Source: Arthrobacter antioxidans
GTDB taxonomy: Bacteria; Actinomycetota; Actinomycetes; Actinomycetales; Micrococcaceae
Direction of reading: 5' to 3'
NCBI RefSeq assembly: GCF_023100725.1
Contig: NZ_CP095501.1
Coordinates: 3,410,001 to 3,474,000, forward strand
DNA length: 64,000 bases
Shown: positions 25,371 through 33,817 of the stretch, one piece after another
How positions within the stretch are numbered: the stretch's first letter is position 1
Layout of the letters: every line of letters begins with the position of its first letter
Notes under the pieces: generated by a model
Told to the model about the DNA's origin: nothing
The model's input: the letters and a program-made list of their open reading frames with translations, nothing else
Database searches by the model: none
Program-made: the position numbers and the translations under genes

Positions 25371-26003
25371 CTAGATGGACTGGCGGGCGCGGATGCCGGC
25401 GCGGCCCATCGCATCGGTGTAGGCCGCCTGGATCTCCTTCAGCCAGAGCTCCTGGTTGACGGGCGTGCCCTTGAACGCCCGCTCCCCGGGGGACCGGACC
25501 TCGTAGATCTTGAAGCCGCGCTTGGCGATGGCCCGGTTCTCGAGCTTCATGAGCCGGCGCGCTGCCTTGTGCGCGTCGGCGCCGTGCGCCACGAGCGCCG
25601 ACGCCCGCGGCACCTGCTGCAGGAAGGTGAGCAGGGGCTTCACCCCGTCGGCGATCTGGTCCATGGTCAGCGCCCGCTCCTTGCCCTCGGGCAGGTACCA
25701 CGGGTGGGCGTTCCACGGCATGAAGGCGTCGGGCCGCAGGCCGACGGCCTCGTAGATTCCCGCCATCCGGATGGAACTCGCGTCATCGTTCTCGAACGAG
25801 ACGAACCCGGAGGGCAGGGACGCTCCGGGGTTGGAGAAGAGGCTGACGATCTTGCAGCCATCGACGTCGTGGATGGGGTCGATGTAGGGCACCGCCGAAC
25901 CCGGCTTCGACTCGGCCAGGGTGTCACACAGCCGGTTCACGTCCTCGATCTGCGGATCGTATCGCTGTTCCCACTGCTGTGCCCTGTACGTGGGGTCTGA
26001 CAT
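25371..26003 (-). CDS. Uracil-DNA glycosylase-like protein
   Basis: A 210-residue protein resembling an actinobacterial group annotated as uracil-DNA glycosylase. Characteristic stretches are DPIHDVDGCKIVSLFSNPGA, then FVSFENDDASSIRMAGIY, MPWNAHPWY and a C-terminal block ALVAHGADAHKAARRLM. In the superfamily such segments form the water-activating loop and the DNA-binding His-containing loop. The canonical GQDPYH motif is not present, so activity on uracil is uncertain. The start at 26003 (MSDPTYRAQQWEQRYDP) is preferred to the one four codons upstream. The 26004-26220 gap upstream holds a small GCGCCA/TGGCGC hairpin and no gene. Confidence 0.6.
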   Translation of the reverse strand: MSDPTYRAQQWEQRYDPQIEDVNRLCDTLAESKPGSAVPYIDPIHDVDGCKIVSLFSNPGASLPSGFVSFENDDASSIRMAGIYEAVGLRPDAFMPWNAHPWYLPEGKERALTMDQIADGVKPLLTFLQQVPRASALVAHGADAHKAARRLMKLENRAIAKRGFKIYEVRSPGERAFKGTPVNQELWLKEIQAAYTDAMGRAGIRARQSI

Positions 26004-26220
26004 ACGCTGTACCAATTCCGCCTCCTCGCGGACGGCGCCAGAGGTGGCGCGAACGTGTCCGCACCTCCCAGCCTACGCCAGTACCCGACCGGCGTCGCGG
26101 CCACCGGCCCCCACCGGGTACCCGACGCCGGTGAAGTACCCGCCGTCGGGCCCCCTGCAGCGGACCTCCGGCACGCCCTGTCCGTTCGCAGGACGTGCAG
26201 GCCAGGGGCCGCGGGAGGGT

Positions 26221-27342
26221 TCAGGACAGGGTCGTGGCGTACGGGTCCCAGTCCTCGGGCAGCGGCTCGGCAGCGGTCGCGGAGCTCGACAGCGAGACGA
26301 ACTCACCCGTGGCGATGCTCTCCGAGATCGAGACCATCGCGTCGAGGACGTGGTAGGCCATCTGGCCCTGTGCCCGGTGAGGACGCTCCTCCCGCAGGGC
26401 CCGGGCCATCTCGAGCACGCCGCTGCCGCGGGTGGACGTCGCACCGACGGCCGGGATCACCTCCGGTTCGTCGGCCCCGCGGCGCGTGAGCAGGAGGTCG
26501 CCGGTGAAGTTGTTCGGATCGGGGAACGCGAGGGTCGCCTCCGTGCCCGTGACCTCGATGAACCCCGCGCGCTGGAGCGGCGAGTCGAAGCTGAAGATGC
26601 TCTGCGAGGACCCGCCGCTCGCGAACTGGGCTATCGCGCTGACATGGGAGGGGACGGTGACGTCGAAGACCTCGCCGGCCTTCGGCCCGGATCCGATGGT
26701 CCGGGTCGCACGGGAGGTGGACCCGAAGCTTCCTACCTTCGTGATGGCCCCGAAGGTCTGGACGAGGGCGGTCAGGTAGTAGGGACCCATGTCGAACAGT
26801 GGCCCGGCTCCCGCCTGGAAGAGGAAGGCGGGGTTCGGGTGCCAGGACTCGGGGCCCGGGGACTGCATCAGGGTCAGCGCGGTCTGGGGGACGCCGATGT
26901 CGCCGCGCGCCACGAGGCGCAGCGCCGTCTGCAGGCCGGCGCCGAGGAAGGTGTCGGGAGCGCAGCCAAGGCGGAGCCCGGCTGCATCCGCGGCCTTGAG
27001 CAGGCCGATCCCGCTCTCACGGTCCAGCGAGAAGGGCTTCTCGCTCCACACGTGCTTGCCCGCGTTCACCGCGGCGGTCGCCACCTCGACATGAGCGGCG
27101 GGGATGGTCAGATTCACGACGATCTCGACGTCGGGGTGGTCCAGCGCGTCCTGGACACCGCCCGAGGACGGCACCCCGAACTCCGCGGCCCGGGCGGCGG
27201 CGACCTCCTCGAACATGTCGGCGACGATGTGCACCGTCACGTCCGGGAAGCCCGTCAGGTTCGTCAGGTACTCCTTGCTGATGACCCCCGCGCCGATGAC
27301 GGCGACGCCGACGGGCCCGGTGCGCTTCCCTGCCGCACTCAC
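26221..27342 (-). CDS. Gfo/Idh/MocA family oxidoreductase
   Basis: This 373-residue protein is an NAD(P)-dependent sugar or cyclitol dehydrogenase. It has the Rossmann start VAVIGAGVISKEYL, the conserved EKPFSLD with the catalytic Lys, and the second-domain GPLFDMGPYYLTALVQTFG, where the Asp and a following His or Tyr line the active site. The start overlaps the preceding TIM-barrel isomerase gene by 4 bases. Together they probably oxidise and isomerise a sugar or inositol-like compound under control of the divergent LacI regulator. The exact substrate is unknown. Confidence 0.9.
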   Translation of the reverse strand: MSAAGKRTGPVGVAVIGAGVISKEYLTNLTGFPDVTVHIVADMFEEVAAARAAEFGVPSSGGVQDALDHPDVEIVVNLTIPAAHVEVATAAVNAGKHVWSEKPFSLDRESGIGLLKAADAAGLRLGCAPDTFLGAGLQTALRLVARGDIGVPQTALTLMQSPGPESWHPNPAFLFQAGAGPLFDMGPYYLTALVQTFGAITKVGSFGSTSRATRTIGSGPKAGEVFDVTVPSHVSAIAQFASGGSSQSIFSFDSPLQRAGFIEVTGTEATLAFPDPNNFTGDLLLTRRGADEPEVIPAVGATSTRGSGVLEMARALREERPHRAQGQMAYHVLDAMVSISESIATGEFVSLSSSATAAEPLPEDWDPYATTLS

Positions 27343-28073
27343 TTCTTCCCCCCCGTCAGGTAGGCCAGGCTGTCGGCGACGGCGGCGAAGATGTCGCCGT
27401 CGAAGTCATCGAGTTCGACGACGACGGCCTCGAGCCCGGGGGCGGCGTCGAGCACGTCCCAGACGCGCATGCTGCCGGAGCCGACGGCGACCTGCTCCCT
27501 GTTGTGCTTGGTGAGCGGGCCGTCCTTGATGTGGACGAAGCGCACGCGATCGCCGAGGCGGCGGAGCAGTTCGGCGGGGTCCTCGCCGCCGACGGCCGCC
27601 CAGTAGGTGTCCACCTCGAGGACGACCTCGGGGTCGAGGTAGCCGGCGAGGACCTCGAGGGCCGAGGTGCCGTCGACGCGCTCCTCGAGCTCGAACTCGT
27701 GGTTGTGGTAGCCGACGGTGATGCCGTATCCGGCACCCTTCTTCGCTGCCGCGTTGAGTGCTTCCGCGGTGGCCCTGATGTCCTCGTCCGAGGTCCAGTG
27801 CGAGCGCTCGACGTGGGGATCGATCACGGTGCCGATGCCGAGCTTCCGTGCAGCCTCGAAGATCTCGTCCTGGTCCGCGCTGAGGAGGGGCGCGTGGCCG
27901 GACGGGGCCGTGAGGCCGCTCTCCGCGAGGGCGGCCGCGAGTTCGTCCGCCGTGGCGACGAAGTTGTAGGGCTCGACGGCGGTGTAGCCGAGGTGGGCGA
28001 CACGCTTGATGGTGCCCGGCAGATCCTCCCCCAGGGCCGTCCGCAGGGTGTAGAGCTGGAGCGAATACGTCAC
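27339..28073 (-). CDS. Sugar phosphate isomerase/epimerase (xylose isomerase-like TIM barrel)
   Basis: A 244-residue TIM barrel of the AP-endonuclease-2/xylose isomerase-like group, expected to isomerise or epimerise a sugar using a divalent metal. Metal-ligand segments are GITVGYHNHEFEL, LEVDTYWAAVGGEDP (Glu and Asp) and RVRFVHIKDG. The start follows a GAGGAG site. It is the first gene of a two-gene unit with the Gfo/Idh/MocA enzyme and lies opposite the LacI gene, with the CTGAACCGGTTCAG operator between them. Confidence 0.88.
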   Translation of the reverse strand: MTYSLQLYTLRTALGEDLPGTIKRVAHLGYTAVEPYNFVATADELAAALAESGLTAPSGHAPLLSADQDEIFEAARKLGIGTVIDPHVERSHWTSDEDIRATAEALNAAAKKGAGYGITVGYHNHEFELEERVDGTSALEVLAGYLDPEVVLEVDTYWAAVGGEDPAELLRRLGDRVRFVHIKDGPLTKHNREQVAVGSGSMRVWDVLDAAPGLEAVVVELDDFDGDIFAAVADSLAYLTGGKK

Positions 28074-28105
28074 GGGGGTTCTCCTCGCTGAGAAAGTCGG
28101 GACTA

Positions 28106-28119
28106 CTGAACCGGTTCAG
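28106..28119. promoter_or_regulatory. LacI-family operator
   Basis: CTGAACCGGTTCAG is a perfect 14-base palindrome with the central CpG of LacI/GalR-type operators. It lies 33 bases upstream of the isomerase start and 67 bases upstream of the lacI-type gene, in the only space between the divergent genes. The regulator encoded at 28187 is the natural ligand. Confidence 0.75.
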
Positions 28120-28186
28120 CAGTCAGACCGAACCTAGGTGATATCCCAGGGTCGGTCAAGCAATACATGGGGTTAGTGTGTAGGCC

Positions 28187-29206
28187 ATGGCCAAGGAAAC
28201 CATCGCCGGGCTGGCGAAGAGGCTGGGCATCTCGAAGGCGTCCGTCTCCTACGCGCTCAACGGCCTGCCGGGGGTCAGCGAACTGACCCGACGTCGTGTC
28301 CTGGACCTCGCCGAGGAACTCGACTGGTACCCCAGCTCCTCGGCCCGCGCGCTGTCCCGGTCGCGTGCGGGAGCCGTGGGCATGGTGCTGTCCGCCGATC
28401 CCCTGCTCATCGGCACGGAGCCCTACCACATGGGGTTGCTCACCGGCATCGAGACGGCCCTCGCCGAGGGCGACCTGGCCCTGATGCTGCGCATGGTCGG
28501 CAACGACCCCGCCCAGGAGCGTGCCGCCTACGAGCGCTGGGCCGGGGAGCGGAAGGTCGACGGCGTCCTCGTGTTCGACCTCCTGCTCGAGGACCCGCGA
28601 CCCGCCCTGCTGGACCGCCTGGGGCTGCCGTTCGTGCTGCACGGGGGGCCCGAGACCGGGACGTCCCCCACCTTCTCCGGGACCACGACGGACCACGCCG
28701 TCGACGCCGCGACCGTCGTCGACCACCTCCACGACGCCGGGCACCGCCGGATTGCGCACGTGTCCGGTCCGCACCGCTTCCTCCACGAGGAGGAGCGCAT
28801 CCGCGGGGTGCGGGAGCGCGCGGCCGGCCACGACATGGAGGTCGTCCAGCACGAGGCGGACTACGCGCTCCGCGCCGGTCACGACGCCATGGTGACCCTG
28901 CTCCGCGCACCGCGGACACCGGTGACGGCTGTGGTGTTCGGCAACGACCTCATGGCGATGGGCGGGCTGCTCGCCCTGCGCGAACTCGGCCTGCGCTGCC
29001 CCGACGACGTCGCGATCATCAGCTGGGACGACTCCCTGCACTGCCGGCTCGCGTCCCCCGGGGTCACGGCCCTGTCCCGGAATCCGGGCCTGCAGGGCCG
29101 CGTGGCCGCCGAGCTCCTGCTCGCCCTGCTCGACACCGGCACCATCCAGACGAGGTCCATGCCGCACGGCGAACTCGTGGTCAGGCCGAGCACCGCCACG
29201 GGCTGA
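28187..29206 (+). CDS. LacI family transcriptional regulator
   Basis: A 339-residue regulator with an N-terminal helix-turn-helix (TIAGLAKRLGISKASVSYAL) and the hinge helix SSSARALSRSRAGAVG, followed by a periplasmic-binding-like sensor domain. The sensor shows the usual GLLTGIETALAEGDL, VDGVLVFDLL and DVAIISWDDS blocks. It should bind the palindrome at 28106 and repress the divergent isomerase/oxidoreductase genes, and perhaps itself, until a sugar ligand binds. TAGTGT (28174-28179) lies 7 bases before the ATG, consistent with a leaderless transcript. Confidence 0.9.
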   Translation: MAKETIAGLAKRLGISKASVSYALNGLPGVSELTRRRVLDLAEELDWYPSSSARALSRSRAGAVGMVLSADPLLIGTEPYHMGLLTGIETALAEGDLALMLRMVGNDPAQERAAYERWAGERKVDGVLVFDLLLEDPRPALLDRLGLPFVLHGGPETGTSPTFSGTTTDHAVDAATVVDHLHDAGHRRIAHVSGPHRFLHEEERIRGVRERAAGHDMEVVQHEADYALRAGHDAMVTLLRAPRTPVTAVVFGNDLMAMGGLLALRELGLRCPDDVAIISWDDSLHCRLASPGVTALSRNPGLQGRVAAELLLALLDTGTIQTRSMPHGELVVRPSTATG

Positions 29207-29429
29207 GCGACCGGCCCTGCACGGCACACCGCCCGGGCACGACGGACCACAGCAACCGCAGGACTTCGGCTACACGCAAGATCTCCGCACCACCACCACT
29301 CGTGCCGGACGACGCGGATGCACCTGTGGTTTGCTGTTCCTAGGTTCTTTAGCAATCAGGCGACTTGGTGCACTCCGTGCCACAACGCCGCCTGGATCAC
29401 GCCGACGGTCATCAGAAGGTCTCACGCAC

Positions 29430-30062
29430 ATGCAGAACGCCCAGATCCCGGCCCGCGGCCGCCTCGCCCCCCGGCCTCCCTCCGGTCCTGCCGTCGATGC
29501 TCCGGGCCGACCGGGCAGCGAGGTGGATGCGCTGCTCCGCCGGGTCGGGCAGGGCGACGCGCAGGCATTCGAGGACCTGTACCGGCAGACCTCCGCCCGC
29601 GTGTACGGGCTCGCCCGGAAAGTGCTCGTCGACGCCGAGATGAGTGCCGAGGCGACGCAGGACGTCTTCCTCGCCCTCTGGCAGGGCGGCGCGGCGCGGT
29701 TCGATCCCGGTCTCGGCACCGGGATGTCCTGGATCATGACCGTCACGCACCGCCGCGCGGTCGACAAGGTCCGGTCCGAGGAATCCCACCGGACCAGAGA
29801 CCTGAAGTGGGGGATCAGGAACCAGGACGTCGACTACGACCAGGTCGCGGACGCGGTGATCCAGCAGTCCGAGACCGCCGCGGTCCGGGCCTGCCTGAAC
29901 ACCCTGTCCGCCGCGCAGCGTGAGGCGATCCATCTCGCCTACTACGCCGGCCTGACCTATGTCGAGGTCGCCGAACACCTGGGCATCCCCATACCGACCG
30001 CCAAGACCCGGATCCGGGACGGCATCAAACGCCTCAGGACCTCCCTCCAGGAGGCGCACTGA
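29430..30062 (+). CDS. sigK: ECF sigma factor, SigK-like
   Basis: The 210-residue protein is a group 4 sigma factor. Region 2 is FEDLYRQTSARVYGLARKVL followed by EATQDVFLALWQ, and region 4 is LSAAQREAIHLAYYAGLTYV followed by EVAEHLGIPIPTAKTRIRDG. The overall match is to the SigK group of actinobacteria, which responds to redox or envelope stress through an anti-sigma factor (RskA). No anti-sigma gene follows; the next gene encodes a GAF-ANTAR protein. The first 30 residues are an extra proline- and arginine-rich tail. The start follows a GAAGGT site. The 29207-29429 gap upstream holds no gene. Confidence 0.85.
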   Translation: MQNAQIPARGRLAPRPPSGPAVDAPGRPGSEVDALLRRVGQGDAQAFEDLYRQTSARVYGLARKVLVDAEMSAEATQDVFLALWQGGAARFDPGLGTGMSWIMTVTHRRAVDKVRSEESHRTRDLKWGIRNQDVDYDQVADAVIQQSETAAVRACLNTLSAAQREAIHLAYYAGLTYVEVAEHLGIPIPTAKTRIRDGIKRLRTSLQEAH

Positions 30063-30218
30063 ATGAACAACCCCCGGGTCCACGTCCTATAGTTCTTCGG
30101 AGGAAAGCGTTCGACGTCTTCGCCCGCCAGATCCGAAGTGATCGACGACCCGGCACGGTCCAGATCGCTGCGGCCCGGATCGCCGACCTGAGACCCCCTC
30201 GTTCAAGGAGCCAGCCGC

Positions 30219-30974
30219 ATGCCCGACGAAAAGGAACTTGCCCGCGAGACGGATCGCGATCCGGTCACCGCACTCCTGCAGGACATGGTCCTCGAAAGCG
30301 ATGACGTCCAGGATTTCCTCACGGGACTGGCGACCATAGCCTCCGAAGCGTTCAGCAGTGCGTACGGTGGGGTGTTCTGCGGGGTCACGCTCCTGCGCCC
30401 GCGATCGATGATCACGGTCGCCAGCAGCAGCGACAAGGCTCGCGAGCTCGACGAAGTGCAGTACGGGTTCGACGACGGCCCCTGCCTCCGCGCCGCCCGC
30501 ACCGGTGAGACCGTGCATGTCCGGGACTTCCTCACCGAGGAACGCTTCCCTGAATACCGTCAGGCCATCGCCTCCCATGGCCTGCGCTCCGCCCTCGGCA
30601 TCCCCATCCGGCTCGACGACGGCGCCAGCGCCGGCCTGGATTTCTACTCCACCACCCCGGACGCCTTCGACGCCAGGGGCATCGCGGTGGCCGAGGGCTT
30701 CGCACGCGACGCCTCACGATCCCTCCGACTCGCCGTGCGGATCGCCAGGCTCAGCGAGGACACGCAACACCTCAAGGCCGCCATGACGACCCGCACCACG
30801 ATCGACACCGCCGTCGGGGCCATCATGGCCCAGAACAGGTGCAGCCAGAAGGAGGCTTTCGCGATCCTCCGCCAGGCATCCTCCACGCGCAACGTGAAGG
30901 TATCGGACCTCGCGGCCGGCATCCTCACCTCAGTGGGACAGGCAGAACCGCTGACAACCCACTTCGACCACTGA
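30219..30974 (+). CDS. GAF and ANTAR domain protein
   Basis: A 251-residue signalling protein. Residues 30-165 form a GAF sensor domain, with FDDGPCLRAARTGETVHVRD and LGIPIRLDDGASAGLDFYST typical of this group. Residues 185-240 form an ANTAR domain, an RNA-binding coiled coil that causes antitermination; its core is TTIDTAVGAIMAQNRCSQKE. It probably senses a small molecule or redox state and binds paired hairpins in target leaders. It lies 156 bases after sigK, with TATAGT (30091-30096) as a possible own -10. A decayed gene of the same family lies just downstream on the other strand. Confidence 0.88.
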   Translation: MPDEKELARETDRDPVTALLQDMVLESDDVQDFLTGLATIASEAFSSAYGGVFCGVTLLRPRSMITVASSSDKARELDEVQYGFDDGPCLRAARTGETVHVRDFLTEERFPEYRQAIASHGLRSALGIPIRLDDGASAGLDFYSTTPDAFDARGIAVAEGFARDASRSLRLAVRIARLSEDTQHLKAAMTTRTTIDTAVGAIMAQNRCSQKEAFAILRQASSTRNVKVSDLAAGILTSVGQAEPLTTHFDH

Positions 30975-31038
30975 CGGCGACCACGCCTGGCGTGCGCCGG
31001 TGGTTCGATCTCTGCGGGGCGGAGCGAACCCGGCTCCG

Positions 31039-31420
31039 CTACCGCGCCTTCCTGCCGGGGAGGTCGCCGCTGCTGATGAGGTGATCGGCGACGCTCCAGA
31101 GCTTCAGGTGCGTGCGCTGGCTGGCCATGGACAGCACGATGAACGCCTGCTCACCGGTGATCCTGTGGCGTTCCATCAGGATGCCTTGGCCTGCCCGATC
31201 ACGTCCCGGGAGTCCACGGCCTCATGGAGCTGCCGGGTCTTCTCGGCCTCGGCGAACGCCACCGCCGCATGGGAGGCGACCAGCAGGCCCACGTTCCCAG
31301 GACGACACTGACGGAACCCTCGTCGACCCCCGGGATCAGGTCGATGGCCGCGTGCACGAACCCGCTCAGGATCGCGTCCGAGTCCGGTTCCTGCTGCAGC
31401 ACCCTGGCCAGCTCCGCCGC
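31039..31420 (-). pseudogene. Decayed GAF-ANTAR gene
   Basis: Three frames on the minus strand together spell parts of a GAF-ANTAR protein. The first part reads AAELARVLQQEPDSDAILSG to IPGVDEGSVSVVLG. Most of the GAF domain is then missing and the reading jumps frame to GLLVASHAAVAFAEAEKTRQ and SRDVIGQAKA. One base is lost near 31180, and the ANTAR end resumes as GILMERHRITGEQAFIVLSM to the stop at 31039. A TGA sits directly before the first preserved codon, so the start is also gone. Family similarity is clear from the ANTAR end alone. Two frame changes and a deletion of about 80 codons make function very unlikely. Confidence 0.82.
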
Positions 31421-31742
31421 TCACAGTAGTGCTCGTCGTCCTGGGATGCCCGTCGGGAGGCGCTACCCCCGCTGGACGATCATCGACCGGTCGCCGCCGC
31501 TGTACCACCCGCGCGGCCGTTGCCTCCGTGTCCGCTGCCGGCAGGGAGCGGCCCGACCCACAGTTTCCTGAGGACCACGCCGTGCGAGCGGTGGTTGCTT
31601 CCATCCGGGATTGGCTCTTGACTGGGAGGAGTCCTCGGGTCGAGCAAACGGCACCGGGGACTGCAGGAGTGCAGGGCCTGGCGCCCTGCACTCCTGTTCA
31701 TGCCCGGCTCGCGGCCCACCTCATCGACCGTCGGCAGGAAAC
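31421..31742. other. Non-coding stretch with a strong hairpin
   Basis: About 320 bases without a credible gene, between the GAF-ANTAR remnant and the histidine kinase. It holds a perfect 13-base stem (31665-31677 and 31683-31695, AGGAGTGCAGGGC and its complement) with a CTGGC loop. Nothing else was recognised. Part of it may be remnant sequence of the decayed gene's upstream region. Confidence 0.5.
31665..31695. terminator. 13-base perfect hairpin
   Basis: AGGAGTGCAGGGC pairs with GCCCTGCACTCCT around a 5-base loop. It lies 48 bases before the kinase start. It could be a terminator left from the decayed region or a leader element of the kinase mRNA; no T-run follows. Confidence 0.5.
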
Positions 31743-33452
31743 ATGGCGCGGCAGACCCACTCAGTCGTGCATCCTGAGACGATGAAGGACACGCCAGGCC
31801 ATGAGGCGGCCACGAGCTCCGGAGCATCAGCCGGGATCAGCGCCCTCGTCGGAGCCTTCGGTGCGATGGCCGAGGACATCGACCTGAACACCGTCCTGGA
31901 GAGGGTCGTGTCCTCGGCCTGCAGACTCGTCGACGCACGGTACGGGGCACTGGGAGTGATCGGGCCGGATCGGCTGCTCAGCGCTTTCATCACCGTCAAA
32001 CTCGGGAGCGACGAGGCCGGGAAAGCCGCGTCGAGGCCTCGGGGCGGCGGTGTCCCGGACCCGTCGGGCGCCGGCCCCCTTCCCTTGCCCCTGCCGGATC
32101 TGCCTCCGCGCCGGCACGAGGCCGGCTTTCCTCCCCGCCACCCTGAGATGAGCTCGTTCCTCGGAGTTCCCATCCGGATCCGGGACCGGGTCTTCGGGAA
32201 CCTGTACCTCACCGAGAAGAGCGGGGGAGGAGGATTCACCAGCACCGATGAGGAACTCCTCGTCGCCCTCGCCGCCGCGGCCGCCATCGCGATCGCGAAC
32301 TCCCGCCTGTTCGACGACTCGGTCCGCCGGACCCGGTGGCTCGAGGGCGGCCTCGACGCCGTCCGCGAGATCCTCGACCAGACCGATCCCGTGCGGAGCC
32401 ATCACGCATCGGTCGCGCACTACGCCCTGCGGGCATCGCACAGCGACGTCGCGCTCGTTCTCCGCGAGATCGGCGATCAGCGAGGGCTCCTCTGTGCGGC
32501 GGCGGACGGCCAGGACGCCGCCTCCTTCGCCGGAGCATCCTGGAACTATCCGGCGCTGCTGGAGGATCTGACAGCGGTGTCGCCTCCGCTGGTGCTGACA
32601 CCGGTGGAGATCGCCCGCCTGATGCCGGGATCCTCGCTTCCTGCTCCGACGACGGCCCTGTGTGTGCGGCTCGCGGGGTCCGGGGAGCGGCAGTACCTCC
32701 TCTTCGGGCGCCGCGCAGAGTCCTCGTTCACCGACGTCGACCGGGAGATGGTGCGGACGTTCACGTCCCACGTCTCGTTGGCCCTGGAACTGCTGCGGGC
32801 CCAGCGGCAACGGGAACAGGAAGCGGTGTTCGGCGACCGGGACCGGATCGCCCGCGATCTCCACGACCTGGTCATCCAGCGACTGTTCGCGACGGGCCTG
32901 AGCATCCAGGTCCTCCGCAAACACCTCTCCGACCGCAGGGCGCTCGACCGCATCAGCGTGGTGACCGCCGAACTGGACGCCACGATCAGGGAGCTGCGCG
33001 ACACCATCTACTCCCTGCGCTCGGTCCCGCGGATCGCCTCGACCTTCAGCTCCGGCGTCTTCGCCCTCGTAGCGGCAGGGGCCGAGAACTTCTCCCTCCA
33101 GCCCGTGCTGCGCCTCTCGGGCCCCCTCGACGCCGCTGTCGGCCCCGGGGTGGCCGAACACGTCAACGGGGTCCTCCGGGAGGGGCTGTCCAACGCGCTC
33201 CGACACGCTGCAGCGCACTCCATCACGATCACCCTGCAGGCCCTTCCGGATCGCCTCGAGATGGGAATCATCGACGACGGCTCCGGGTTCGTCGAACCGT
33301 CCGCGGGCCCCGGCCTGACGGAGATGCGTCGCCAGGCCGACCTCTGCGACGGCACCCTGTCGATCTCGAGCACCCCCGGCCACGGAACGCGCATCCTGCT
33401 CATCGTGCCCCTGAGCGCCCAGGAGGACGGACCACCGGAAGCCCGGAAGTAG
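31743..33452 (+). CDS. DevS-like GAF-domain histidine kinase (orphan)
   Basis: The 569-residue protein has two GAF-type regions (about 25-185 and 205-350), a HisKA_3 dimerisation helix and an HATPase domain, like DevS/DosS. The phospho-acceptor region is DRDRIARDLHDLVIQRLFAT; the ATP lid shows EGLSNALRHAAAH (N box), IIDDGSGF and GPGLTEMRRQAD. The first GAF contains a proline/glycine-rich stretch (RPRGGGVPDPSGAGPLPLPL) that looks less conserved than expected there. No response regulator gene lies in the window, so its partner is elsewhere. The ATG at 31743 has AGGAA just before it; MKDTPGHEA at 31782 is an alternative start. Confidence 0.83.
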   Translation: MARQTHSVVHPETMKDTPGHEAATSSGASAGISALVGAFGAMAEDIDLNTVLERVVSSACRLVDARYGALGVIGPDRLLSAFITVKLGSDEAGKAASRPRGGGVPDPSGAGPLPLPLPDLPPRRHEAGFPPRHPEMSSFLGVPIRIRDRVFGNLYLTEKSGGGGFTSTDEELLVALAAAAAIAIANSRLFDDSVRRTRWLEGGLDAVREILDQTDPVRSHHASVAHYALRASHSDVALVLREIGDQRGLLCAAADGQDAASFAGASWNYPALLEDLTAVSPPLVLTPVEIARLMPGSSLPAPTTALCVRLAGSGERQYLLFGRRAESSFTDVDREMVRTFTSHVSLALELLRAQRQREQEAVFGDRDRIARDLHDLVIQRLFATGLSIQVLRKHLSDRRALDRISVVTAELDATIRELRDTIYSLRSVPRIASTFSSGVFALVAAGAENFSLQPVLRLSGPLDAAVGPGVAEHVNGVLREGLSNALRHAAAHSITITLQALPDRLEMGIIDDGSGFVEPSAGPGLTEMRRQADLCDGTLSISSTPGHGTRILLIVPLSAQEDGPPEARK

Positions 33453-33528
33453 GAGACGATTGCGGTAGTGTCGGTCTCGCCTCTAGAAGCGGGGCTCTTG
33501 GGTTTGTGGCATGTGAATGAGGCACTTC

Positions 33529-33786
33529 GTGAGTGATAACAGCAGGTTGGACCCGAACAGGCTCTTCCCGGAGGATCTGACATCGATCGATCGGGATGAC
33601 CTTGACATCCTGAACAGCAGGAACCACCGCTCGAGGGATGTGCAGTACATCCGTGACGGTGGGGTGGATGCCGAGACCGAAGGGCAGCACCACGAGCTCC
33701 GGGAGGAGCTCGATCGCCGCCAGCTGGTCCGCGACACCCCGGTATCCGTCGAGGACGACGCCGACAGCGAGGCGAAGGAAGCCTGA
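33529..33786 (+). CDS. Small charged protein of unknown function
   Basis: I do not recognise this 85-residue protein. It is rich in Asp, Arg and Glu and reads SDNSRLDPNRLFPEDLTSID followed by REELDRRQLVRDTPVSVEDD. It looks helical or disordered, with no signal peptide or cysteine. The GTG at 33529 is favoured because GAGG lies 6 bases before it; an ATG at 33517 lacks a ribosome site. It stands between the kinase and the convergent peroxiredoxin-like gene. Confidence 0.5.
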   Translation: MSDNSRLDPNRLFPEDLTSIDRDDLDILNSRNHRSRDVQYIRDGGVDAETEGQHHELREELDRRQLVRDTPVSVEDDADSEAKEA

Positions 33787-33817
33787 GCCTGCCGGCGGCG
33801 GGCGCTCCGCTATCCGC

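Noticed and set aside
26073..26220. Possible short minus-strand gene ending GGYFTGVGYPVGAGG
   Set aside because: No start with a ribosome site and no recognisable family; the fragment is too short to support even a remnant call.
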